Source: Melioribacteraceae bacterium (GTDB taxonomy: Bacteria > Bacteroidota > Ignavibacteria > Ignavibacteriales > Melioribacteraceae). Taken from it: a stretch of 64,000 nucleotides of DNA. The notes under the pieces are model-generated. The model saw only the letters and a list, made by a program, of their open reading frames with translations. It was not told the origin of the DNA and made no database searches. Of the stretch, positions 1 to 7,357 are shown one piece after another. Within the stretch, counting starts at the first letter, position 1. Each line of letters starts with the position of its first letter. The position numbers were made by a program, and so were the translations under genes. The stretch covers positions 124,001-188,000 of the forward strand of contig JAIPBD010000001.1 in NCBI GenBank assembly GCA_021739765.1, written 5' to 3'.

Positions 1-1410
1 AACCTGGTCAGGTTGATATTTCCAAACTAAAGTTGCGGTCAAATTAGTTTCATCGATTGAGTATTCTACAACTTCTGAAGAAATCTGCCCAAATCCCTGC
101 TGCCAAGGAAAAGGTGAGTTATCATAAACTAAAATATTACCATTTGGTAACCGGTGAAAAGTATGACCGCCAAAATCACCAACCGCTTCCATAGGATTCA
201 CATTGGTGAAAGAAAATTGATTCATAATACCGCCAATTATCCACATTAAACTTCCGGTTTGTCTGTTGACTTTTATCCCCATTCCGACAGTTCCGAGAAG
301 TAAATTTCCGTCATTATCCAATCGAATGGAATTTAAATGAAACACATTAATAATTTGTTGAGTATTTCCGGGAACCATATTCCATGGAATAATATTGGGA
401 TTGAGGTAATCCCAGGTTCTCCATTGAAATACAACATTTTTATCGGGATCAACTTCTTGTACCACGGCACCATCAATAAACGCGTTCGGGTGGGCGCCTT
501 CAACCGTTCCTCTTAAATCAATTGGAACCAGGTAATACGCCATCATTAAAACGTTTCCGTTCGGCAGCATTTGAAAATCGTGAAGTTCTGCCGTATAACC
601 GTTTCCCATTTGGTAACTATCAACTTCATTAAATGATTGATCTAAAATTGTGTGAGAAACTTCAGCGCCTCCGGTCCATGGATAATTTCTGATCACTTCG
701 GGGTAACTCATCAATCCGTTGGAATGAAGTTTGAAATCGGTAAGTCCGGCACCTTTATTGGAGCCAATATTTTTTGAGAAATATAAACTTCCATCATTTT
801 CTGCGATTAAAACAGATGAAGGAATGGTGTCACTGCTCTGAAAAGTTTGGTTAATAACTCCGTAAGCAGCGAGAAAAATTTTCCCATTTCCAATTAATGA
901 ATCATTATAAACTTCAGTTCTAATCGTAGGTTTTAAATCACTTGTTGGTTGGTCTAAATCCGGAACTTCGGGTGAGTTATAATTACTCGCAATCTCTTGC
1001 CAGAGCGATTCGATATTATCCGAGGCTGTGCTGAATGAAAAACTAAGGCTATTAATTTCACCGCCATTAGCTTTACTCAATCCTTCAGAAACTTTAACAT
1101 CAACGTATTCGTCAAACTTAAATTTGTTAAAAGGTTTGAAGACGAGAGTTTTCCCATCCTTTAGCAAAACCAGCGATCCGTTGATCTTTCCACTTTTCGA
1201 CCCGACAACGGAAATCAAATCTTTATTTACTTTGCCCGGTTCGATTCCCGAACCCTCTCTAAGAATAATTGTACTGCTTATTGAGTTGGAGGTCGAATTC
1301 GGAACAGGACTAAGATGCTGCCAACCTATGTGGGCTTGCGCGTTAATTCCTATTGATTGGAGAATAAAAATAAGCGTAATGAAATAAAAAATTGTTTTTC
1401 TATGGATCAT
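1..1410 (-). CDS. Secreted aryl-sulfate sulfotransferase-like protein (3' end outside window)
   Basis: The frame is open from an ATG at 1410 to the window edge (470 codons), so the C-terminus is missing. An N-terminal signal peptide ends near NAQA (about residue 26), pointing to export. Residues about 27-130 resemble a bacterial Ig-like (SbsA/Big_5) domain. The rest carries the repeated blade pattern of the arylsulfotransferase (ASST) beta-propeller family: ELHDFQMLPNGNVL, NVFHLNSIRLDNDGN and GGHTFHRLPNGNILVYDN, each with a histidine ahead of an LPNGN-like turn. ASST enzymes move sulfate between phenolic compounds without PAPS; that activity is inferred from family only. A GGAG ribosome site precedes the start. 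It is transcribed away from the rest of the window's genes, and its partners lie outside. Confidence 0.72.
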   Translation of the reverse strand, partial: MIHRKTIFYFITLIFILQSIGINAQAHIGWQHLSPVPNSTSNSISSTIILREGSGIEPGKVNKDLISVVGSKSGKINGSLVLLKDGKTLVFKPFNKFKFDEYVDVKVSEGLSKANGGEINSLSFSFSTASDNIESLWQEIASNYNSPEVPDLDQPTSDLKPTIRTEVYNDSLIGNGKIFLAAYGVINQTFQSSDTIPSSVLIAENDGSLYFSKNIGSNKGAGLTDFKLHSNGLMSYPEVIRNYPWTGGAEVSHTILDQSFNEVDSYQMGNGYTAELHDFQMLPNGNVLMMAYYLVPIDLRGTVEGAHPNAFIDGAVVQEVDPDKNVVFQWRTWDYLNPNIIPWNMVPGNTQQIINVFHLNSIRLDNDGNLLLGTVGMGIKVNRQTGSLMWIIGGIMNQFSFTNVNPMEAVGDFGGHTFHRLPNGNILVYDNSPFPWQQGFGQISSEVVEYSIDETNLTATLVWKYQPDQV

Positions 1411-1535
1411 GTTTACTCCGGCTATTTTGAAATTTATAAGTAGGAAGAATATGCTAATGGCAATGAAAACGCAATTTAAGTACTAATCACAAAAACTTCC
1501 ATTCATATAATTACCCACTTGATTGAACTTAAGAA

Positions 1536-2066
1536 TCATCTGCAAATCCTACTCATCTCAAAAATTGAAATACCGTAGGCAACAGCAACATTCAAGGATT
1601 GTTTAATACCATATTGTGGAATTTCAATTGAAAAGTCGCACAAATCAATTAACTCTTGTGATACACCTGTAATTTCATTCCCGACTATCAAACAAATTGG
1701 AAATTCTGATTTATCGAGTTTGGAATAATCGCGGCTCAAATCCGTTTGTTCGAGAGCGCATATTTTTACACCGTTATTTTTGAGATTTTTAATTAACTCG
1801 ACCGGATTTGCGACGTATTCCCACTCAACACTTTCTGTCGACCCAAGCGCTGTTTTTAATACTTCCTTTTTAGGCGGATGAGGAGTGTAACCGCAAAGAA
1901 ATAGTTTATTAATCATAACTCCGTCTGAAGTGCGAAAAATTGATCCGACATTGTAACTGCTCCGGATACTATCAAGCAATACGAATACCGGAAGTTTTTC
2001 CACTTCGGTTACATTTTCCAATTTAGGTCTATTTTCAGAGATTTCAGCGTGCGTGAGTTTTTTCAT
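1536..2066 (-). CDS. SpoU/TrmH-family RNA 2'-O-methyltransferase
   Basis: The 176-residue protein has the three SPOUT knot motifs of the SpoU family: SIRSSYNVGSIFRTSDG (about 32-48), LIVGNEITGVSQELI (about 126-140) and IEIPQYGIKQSLNVAVAYGI (about 147-166). These build the S-adenosylmethionine pocket of trefoil-knot methyltransferases that modify ribose 2'-OH in tRNA or rRNA. It lacks an N-terminal substrate-binding domain, so it is the minimal catalytic type and the target nucleotide cannot be named. It is the last gene of a minus-strand group with the SMR exporter (2-bp gap) and rlmN, which suggests co-transcription of two RNA-modification genes. Confidence 0.85.
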   Translation of the reverse strand: MKKLTHAEISENRPKLENVTEVEKLPVFVLLDSIRSSYNVGSIFRTSDGVMINKLFLCGYTPHPPKKEVLKTALGSTESVEWEYVANPVELIKNLKNNGVKICALEQTDLSRDYSKLDKSEFPICLIVGNEITGVSQELIDLCDFSIEIPQYGIKQSLNVAVAYGISIFEMSRICR

Positions 2067-2068
2067 AA

Positions 2069-2389
2069 TTAAGTTGTAGTTGTAAAACGGAGCCCGATAA
2101 TTCCGATAAATATTAAAGAAATAAAGACTATTCTAAGAATCTCTGTTGATTCGTTGAAATAAATCATTCCGTAAATTGTTGTGCCGATCACTCCAATTCC
2201 TGTCCATACCGCATAACCCGTTCCGAGTGGAATATTTTTAAGTCCAAGAGAAAGGAAGACATAAGTGAGAATCATCGTAACGATTGTAATAAGCGATGGA
2301 ACAAGTTTCGTAAATCCCTCAGAGTATTTAAGTCCTACAGCCCAAACAATCTCAAAAATTCCTGCTATCAGGATGTAAATCCAAGACAT
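2069..2389 (-). CDS. sugE: SMR-family exporter, Gdx/SugE type
   Basis: A 106-residue, four-helix inner-membrane protein of the small multidrug resistance family. The N-terminus IAGIFEIVWAVGLKYSEGF contains the essential glutamate (E13) and the W..GLKYS.GF signature that separates Gdx/SugE guanidinium exporters from EmrE-type drug exporters. TGYAVWTGIGVIGTTIYG is the conserved third-helix region. Members work as antiparallel dimers that exchange protons for guanidinium or small quaternary ammonium ions. Many bacterial Gdx genes sit under guanidine riboswitches; here only 15 bp separate the start from rlmN, leaving no room for one. Substrate assignment is from family signature only. Confidence 0.88.
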   Translation of the reverse strand: MSWIYILIAGIFEIVWAVGLKYSEGFTKLVPSLITIVTMILTYVFLSLGLKNIPLGTGYAVWTGIGVIGTTIYGMIYFNESTEILRIVFISLIFIGIIGLRFTTTT

Positions 2390-2404
2390 AAGTTTAATCC
2401 ATTC

Positions 2405-3466
2405 CTAATTTTTAATAGCAAGCTGACCACAGGCTGCTGCGATGTCATCACCCTGTGTATCACGAATTAAAACCGTTACTTTTCTTTCCCGTAATTTTTC
2501 GGCGAATCGATAAATTTTATCCAACGGTGTCGGCTCCAACTCTCCGGAGATTCCGTCGGGATCCATGTGTTTTATACTATTAAACGGTATGATGTTAATT
2601 TTAGAATGTAATTGAGAAGTTAATTTCGCCAAAGCGCGAATATCCTCCTCACGGTCATTCAGTCCTTTAAGCATTGTGTACTCGAAAGTGATCTTTGTTT
2701 TTGTTTTGTTAGCGTAGTATTGCAGAGCTTTAAGATTTTCAGCGAGCGAGTATTTTTTATTAATCGGCATTATTTTAGACCGAATATCTTCGAAACAAGA
2801 ATGAAGTGAAAATGCAAGTTTTACGCGCATATCGGTGTTTGCGAGATCAATAATCCGTTTTGGAATGCCTGCCGTTGAAACCGTGATTCTATTTCTTGTA
2901 ATTCCTTCATTCATTTCATCGGTAAGTAAACGAAGCGATTTCTCTGTTGCTTCATAATTAATAAGCGGTTCGCCCATTCCCATGTATACGATATTTGTGA
3001 TTTTCTCTTTACCGTATTCTTTTGCCGTACTCAAATACTGATCTAAAATTTCACCCGCCGATAAATTTCTTGTGTAACCCATTAAGCCTGTCGCGCAAAA
3101 TTTACAGTCCAACGGACAGCCGACTTGTGTGCTGATGCAAAGTGTGTTACGGTCATTATCCGGTATCAAAACCGATTCAATTTTTTTGCCGTCGATTGTT
3201 TCGAATAAAAATTTCCGGGTCAATGTTCCGGTAGAATTATCTTGATTAATTTTTCTTAGAGTGGAAATAATACTTTTTTCATTTAACAGTTGCCGAAGTT
3301 CTTTTGGAATGTTTTGCATCGAATCGAAATCTTCTGACAAATTATTGTATAGCCAATTAAAAATTTGATCCGCCCGGTATTTTTTCGCACCAAGTCCAAT
3401 TATATATGATTGCAGCTCACTTCTGGTTAAGTCTTTTATTTTTAGTTTGTTCTCGGTTGAATTCAT
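2405..3466 (-). CDS. rlmN: Dual-specificity 23S rRNA/tRNA adenine C2-methyltransferase RlmN
   Basis: A 353-residue radical SAM enzyme with the CxxxCxxC cluster motif in CPLDCKFCATG (about residues 117-127). The MGMGEPL SAM-binding segment follows, and the C-terminal cysteine of DDIAAACGQL forms the covalent RNA adduct. The family methylates C2 of A2503 in 23S rRNA and A37 in some tRNAs. Length is normal for RlmN. The start at 3466 has no Shine-Dalgarno sequence; instead TATATTTG lies 5 nt upstream (3472-3479), resembling a Bacteroidota -7 element and suggesting a nearly leaderless mRNA. It is the first gene of the rlmN-sugE-spoU group. Confidence 0.95.
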   Translation of the reverse strand: MNSTENKLKIKDLTRSELQSYIIGLGAKKYRADQIFNWLYNNLSEDFDSMQNIPKELRQLLNEKSIISTLRKINQDNSTGTLTRKFLFETIDGKKIESVLIPDNDRNTLCISTQVGCPLDCKFCATGLMGYTRNLSAGEILDQYLSTAKEYGKEKITNIVYMGMGEPLINYEATEKSLRLLTDEMNEGITRNRITVSTAGIPKRIIDLANTDMRVKLAFSLHSCFEDIRSKIMPINKKYSLAENLKALQYYANKTKTKITFEYTMLKGLNDREEDIRALAKLTSQLHSKINIIPFNSIKHMDPDGISGELEPTPLDKIYRFAEKLRERKVTVLIRDTQGDDIAAACGQLAIKN

Positions 3467-3471
3467 GCGTG

Positions 3472-3479
3472 CAAATATA
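3472..3479 (-). promoter_or_regulatory. Candidate TAnnTTTG -7 element of rlmN
   Basis: TATATTTG on the minus strand matches the TAnnTTTG -7 consensus of Bacteroidota primary-sigma promoters. It ends 5 nt before the rlmN ATG, so transcription would begin at or beside the start codon. No clear TTG-type -33 element is seen 19-21 nt further upstream, which keeps confidence low. Confidence 0.35.
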
Positions 3480-3619
3480 CGAATTAAAGCATCGAATTTT
3501 TCGGTTTGATGCCAATGTTGAGTACTACTTTATTATCGATTGATAAATCAACCTACATTAATTAGCTTGAAGAGTGGAAAAAAAGAATTAATTAATGAAG
3601 TTTGTACCGGGAGGTTAAT

Positions 3620-4762
3620 ATGAACTTCGAATTTACAGAAGAACAAATAATGATTCAGCAAACCGCGAAGGAATTTGCGGAATCTGAAATTGCTCCAACC
3701 TCGGTGGAAAGGGATAAGAATGGGGAATTTCCGACCGAAATAGTAAAGAAAATGGCCGATCTTGGTTTTATGGGGATGATGGTTTCGCCCGAATATGACG
3801 GTGCGGGAATGGATACCGTCAGTTATGTACTTGCGATGATCGAAATCTCTAAAGTGGACGCAAGTGTTGGTGTGATAATGTCCGTAAATAATTCTTTAGT
3901 TTGTTCGGGACTTGAAAAATATGGTTCCGATTTTATCAAAGAAAAATATTTAAAACCACTGGCGCGAGGTGAAAAACTCGGCGCTTTTGCTTTATCTGAG
4001 CCGGAAGCCGGAAGCGATGCAACTCAACAGAAAACTACTGCTGAAAAAGATGGCCGATTTTGGGTTCTTAACGGAATAAAAAATTGGATCACAAATGGTA
4101 TTTCCGCTGATTATCACATCGTTATTACTCAAACAGATGCTGAAAAACGGCATAAAGGAATTACAGCATTTGTAGTTGAAAAAGGGACGCCGGGATTTGC
4201 GCACGGAGTTAAAGAAGATAAACTCGGAATCAGAAGCTCGGATACTTGTTCGCTAACTTTTGAAAATTGCAGAGTTCCCGAAGAGAATATTATTTGGGAA
4301 GTTGGAAAGGGATTTAATTTTGCGATGAACACCTTAAACGGTGGACGATATGGAATTGCCTCACAGGCATGCGGTATTGCGGACGCTTCCTTTTCGGCCG
4401 CGTTGAAATATTCTAAAGAGCGAAAAGCTTTCGGAACCGAAATCTCTAATCACCAGGCAATTCAATTTAAATTATCGGATATGGCTACAAAAACCGAAGC
4501 CGCCAAGTTATTAACTTATCAAGCCGCAGCGTTAAAAGATGCCGGTAAAGATTATGTCAAAGAAGCTTCAATGGCGAAATTGTTCGCCTCAAAAGTTGCC
4601 GTAGAAAATGCTTTGGATGCAATTCAAATTCATGGTGGCTATGGTTATGTGAGGGAATATTTGGTTGAAAGATACTTGCGGGATTCTAAAATAACCGAGA
4701 TTTACGAAGGAACAACCGAAATTCAAAAAATGATAATCGCGAGACAATTGTTGAAAGATTAA
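3620..4762 (+). CDS. Acyl-CoA dehydrogenase, short/branched-chain type
   Basis: A 380-residue flavoprotein that oxidises acyl-CoA to 2-enoyl-CoA, passing electrons to ETF. The start was set at ATG 3620 because GGGAGG lies 5 nt upstream and MNFEFTEEQ is the usual family N-terminus; an upstream TTG at 3602 is unlikely. Visible motifs are FALSEPEAGSDA (FAD/substrate loop, about 123-134), WITNG, and the C-terminal YLRDSKITEIYEGTTEIQ, where the glutamate of YEGT is the catalytic base in the short-chain acyl-CoA dehydrogenase subgroup. The next gene starts 1 bp after its stop, although that gene looks functionally unrelated. Together with methylmalonyl-CoA mutase elsewhere in the window it fits fatty-acid or branched-chain amino-acid catabolism. 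Confidence 0.9.
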   Translation: MNFEFTEEQIMIQQTAKEFAESEIAPTSVERDKNGEFPTEIVKKMADLGFMGMMVSPEYDGAGMDTVSYVLAMIEISKVDASVGVIMSVNNSLVCSGLEKYGSDFIKEKYLKPLARGEKLGAFALSEPEAGSDATQQKTTAEKDGRFWVLNGIKNWITNGISADYHIVITQTDAEKRHKGITAFVVEKGTPGFAHGVKEDKLGIRSSDTCSLTFENCRVPEENIIWEVGKGFNFAMNTLNGGRYGIASQACGIADASFSAALKYSKERKAFGTEISNHQAIQFKLSDMATKTEAAKLLTYQAAALKDAGKDYVKEASMAKLFASKVAVENALDAIQIHGGYGYVREYLVERYLRDSKITEIYEGTTEIQKMIIARQLLKD

Positions 4763-4763
4763 T

Positions 4764-5216
4764 ATGAAGATAATCCTAATCTTGTTGGTTTTAACCGGAA
4801 ATTTATGTTTTGCGCAGACTGATTGGGTGAAATGGGACGCGGAAGAAATTAGTTATACCATAAAATCCGATGTGCATCAAAAGCGAATTTTTGACGACAA
4901 AACGATTTCGTCAACTATTTTGTCCGCGTTCAAGTTTAGCTATGGATATTTGTTTTCTGATCTTGACGGTGATAATTGTCCGTTTCATCCAACTTGTTCC
5001 GAATTTTTCATCCAATCCGCAAAAGAGAATGGGCTTCATCTCGGCTTGATGATGTTCACCGACCGGTTTGCCCGTGATACAAATCTTTTTAAGAACTATT
5101 CATATTATCCTATTCACAAATCCGGTAGATTTTATGATCCAAGTAAGTGGTACGGTTTGAGTGGAGATCAAATTTTTGAGGATGAAAAAAAGAATGTTCT
5201 TAACTTTCAGAATTGA
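4764..5216 (+). CDS. Secreted YidD-like protein
   Basis: 150 residues. Residues 1-17 look like a cleavable signal peptide (ends CFAQ). Residues about 55-115 resemble YidD (UPF0161): the core NCPFHPTCSEFFIQSAKENG corresponds to the CRFxPTCSxYxxxAxxxxG motif, followed by a GLMMFTDRFARD segment matching the xxLxxxRxxRC region. The final cysteine and the GGxDPVP tail of normal YidD are not preserved. True YidD is a cytoplasmic, roughly 80-residue helper of YidC; a version carrying a signal peptide cannot do that job in the same way, so function is unknown. It is followed by two paralogous secreted TPR proteins. Confidence 0.65.
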   Translation: MKIILILLVLTGNLCFAQTDWVKWDAEEISYTIKSDVHQKRIFDDKTISSTILSAFKFSYGYLFSDLDGDNCPFHPTCSEFFIQSAKENGLHLGLMMFTDRFARDTNLFKNYSYYPIHKSGRFYDPSKWYGLSGDQIFEDEKKNVLNFQN

Positions 5217-5225
5217 TTTAAACGC

Positions 5226-6089
5226 ATGAAATTTTTCTTTTTGATTTTTTTGATATCGATCATTTCAATTTCTGCTCAAGAAACGAACTTCGAATTAGAT
5301 TTATTCTCGAAGGAGAATAGACAAAAATTCGGAGATCATCTTTTTTGTAAGAGTGATTATCTGAGGGCAATCGAAGAATATAGGCACTATTTGGAATTGG
5401 AATCGAATGATACTTCGGCTTTCAAACTGGCTTTCTCATACGCCGAAATAGGTCGTTTTAATGAGGCCGAGGATAATTTCAAGACACTTTTTTTTTCAAG
5501 TGAGTTTAGCGAAGAAGCTAAATATGAATTTTTCCGAGTCCAGTTCTTAAAACACGATTTCGAGAAACTACGCTCAACATTAAAATTAAACACTTATCTG
5601 CCGACAAAATATTACGATAATATTAAAAAATTAGAATACTACTCAACACTACTTGATGAAAATTACTTTACAGACACAACAAAATATTTTAATCTTTTCT
5701 CTAATCGGGAAAAAATTGAAGCAAGAAATTTTTACACCGACACTTATTTTCCGCAAAAAAAAGATCCGACTTTGGCAGCGATTTTATCGATAATTCCGGG
5801 ACTTGGGAAAGTATACACCGAAAATTACGGGGACGCGGTTACCGCTTTTCTTTATTCTACCCTTTTAACTTACGCAGCAATTGATAACTATTCCGCAGGA
5901 CATAAAACCAGAGGAATTATTCTGGGTTCGTTAGGAGCGGCTTTTTATGCCGGGAATATTTACGGGTCGTACACCTCCGCGCAAATATTTAATGCAAAGA
6001 TTTCGCTTAATATTGATCAAAACCTGGTTCGGTATTTAGATTCCGTAAATTTATTTGCACCCGTTTACGATTTTTTGTGCGGGAAATAA
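5226..6089 (+). CDS. Secreted TPR protein with C-terminal membrane hairpin
   Basis: 287 residues, no confident family. It begins with a signal peptide (ends ISAQ, about residue 18). Residues about 35-115 are helical with TPR-like repeats (SDYLRAIEEYRHYLELESND, GRFNEAEDNFKTLF). Residues about 182-250 are hydrophobic and start with AAILSIIPGLGKVYTENYGD, a PG.G..Y..... turn also seen in TM2/DUF5683-type membrane hairpins. It begins 9 bp after the YidD-like gene and ends 1 bp before a related gene (6091-6915) with the same signal peptide-TPR-hairpin plan, so the two are likely duplicates. I infer an envelope protein partnering with the YidD-like product. Confidence 0.6.
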   Translation: MKFFFLIFLISIISISAQETNFELDLFSKENRQKFGDHLFCKSDYLRAIEEYRHYLELESNDTSAFKLAFSYAEIGRFNEAEDNFKTLFFSSEFSEEAKYEFFRVQFLKHDFEKLRSTLKLNTYLPTKYYDNIKKLEYYSTLLDENYFTDTTKYFNLFSNREKIEARNFYTDTYFPQKKDPTLAAILSIIPGLGKVYTENYGDAVTAFLYSTLLTYAAIDNYSAGHKTRGIILGSLGAAFYAGNIYGSYTSAQIFNAKISLNIDQNLVRYLDSVNLFAPVYDFLCGK

Positions 6090-6090
6090 A

Positions 6091-6915
6091 ATGGTTAAAA
6101 TTTTACTCTTATATATATCACTATTTTCAGCTCCATTATTGGGGCAAGTTACACTTCAAAAGCAATTGGAATTGGCGAATAATTTATTCGAGGACAGCTT
6201 ATTTTTTGATGCAATTACGGAGTATAAACGGCTCCGGTATTTTGACCGAGCGAAAGAATTCGATTTTATTTCAAATTTTAATATTGGTTTAGCTTATAAG
6301 GCCGGTGCTAAATTGGACGATGCAGCCCGGTACTTTGTGTCTGCTGATTTAGCTACAAGTATCAAATCTGAAAAATATTTAGCGCAGACAGAACTTGTAA
6401 AAGTGAATATTCTGAGGAAAACAACCACAACCGCATTTAAACTAATTGATCAAATGGAAACATCTTTCCCAAATAAAATTGATGAATTGAAATACTGGAG
6501 AGGCTGGGTGTTTATGTTTGATGATAACTGGGAAGCAGCCTCAATTCAATTTTCTCGAATTGATACTTCACATTCTTTAAAATTGTTATCAGATAGAGTG
6601 CAAAACGATAAATATTCGGTTATTTTAGCAAAGGGTTTGTCCTACATTGTGCCCGGTGCCGGACAAATTTATACAGGGAATTACTTGTCGGGCGTTTTAT
6701 CTTTAGCATGGAACCTGGCGACGGGATATTGGACGGTTAGTGCAATTACCGATAATCGTGTATTCGATGCCTTAATGGTGGGTAATTTATTATTTCTTAG
6801 ATTTTACAATGGTAACGTAGATAACGCGGAAAAATTTGCCATTGAGAATAATTTAAAAGTATCAAACGAAGCTTTGTTATACCTGCAAAAATATTATAGG
6901 GGAATAAAACCTTGA
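6091..6915 (+). CDS. Secreted TPR protein with C-terminal membrane hairpin, paralog of upstream gene
   Basis: 274 residues. ATG 6091 directly gives a signal peptide (MVKILLLYISLFSAPLLGQ), whereas the frame's earlier start at 6055 lies inside the previous gene, so 6091 is preferred. Residues about 20-165 are TPR-like helices (FEDSLFFDAITEYKRLRYF, KAGAKLDDAARYF). The hydrophobic tail begins GLSYIVPGAGQIYTGNYLSG, closely matching the PGLGKVYTENYGD turn of the preceding gene. The 1-bp gap upstream and 4-nt overlap downstream (TTGA shared with the ACT-domain gene) suggest translational coupling. Function unknown. Confidence 0.62.
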   Translation: MVKILLLYISLFSAPLLGQVTLQKQLELANNLFEDSLFFDAITEYKRLRYFDRAKEFDFISNFNIGLAYKAGAKLDDAARYFVSADLATSIKSEKYLAQTELVKVNILRKTTTTAFKLIDQMETSFPNKIDELKYWRGWVFMFDDNWEAASIQFSRIDTSHSLKLLSDRVQNDKYSVILAKGLSYIVPGAGQIYTGNYLSGVLSLAWNLATGYWTVSAITDNRVFDALMVGNLLFLRFYNGNVDNAEKFAIENNLKVSNEALLYLQKYYRGIKP

Positions 6916-7334
6916 GACTTTCTGATGAAGAAATACGAAGAATGACTTTAGCCGCTATCGCTGAACTCGGCAAAGACGCAGGACCGGACGAGATCAAAAA
7001 AGTTGTTATGAATTCGGTTAGTAAATTGGATATGAACCAAACTTCTTCAATGGAAGGTGATTCGGGTCGAATTATACTTACTTCATTTGGATTGAATAAA
7101 ACAGGAGTTGTTGCGGCGATAACAAAGATAATCAGTGAAATCGAAGGTGATATTCTGGATTTAAGTCAGAAAATCATGCAGGATTTTTTCACGATGATTA
7201 TGATCGTAGATATTTCCGAATCGCCAGCCGGTTTTAAGGATTTGCACGATGCTTTAACCGCTGAGGCTAATCGTCTGGGAATCAAAATTTATTTACAGCA
7301 TGAAGATATTTTTAGAAGAATGCATCGAGTATAA
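6912..7334 (+). CDS. ACT domain protein (UPF0237-like)
   Basis: 140 residues. The start is TTG at 6912, overlapping the previous stop as TTGA; the next in-frame methionine would remove the conserved LSDEEIRRM helix. Residues about 48-130 form an ACT domain: RIILTSFGLNKTGVVAAITKIISEIEGDILDLSQKI is the ligand-binding beta-alpha-beta. ACT proteins of this type usually sit beside a UPF0210 (DUF711) gene, as here, and the pair is thought to form a small-molecule sensing unit, although the ligand is not established. The N-terminal 40 residues are a helical extension outside the ACT fold. Confidence 0.82.
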   Translation: MRLSDEEIRRMTLAAIAELGKDAGPDEIKKVVMNSVSKLDMNQTSSMEGDSGRIILTSFGLNKTGVVAAITKIISEIEGDILDLSQKIMQDFFTMIMIVDISESPAGFKDLHDALTAEANRLGIKIYLQHEDIFRRMHRV

Positions 7335-7357
7335 TTCACTCAAACAGGAATAAATAA

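Noticed and set aside
1028-1387. Plus-strand open frame of 119 codons
   Set aside because: Opposite strand of the arylsulfotransferase-like gene, whose signal peptide and Ig domain are clear.
2389-2405. Guanidine riboswitch before the Gdx-type exporter
   Set aside because: Only 15 bp separate the start from rlmN, too short for a riboswitch.
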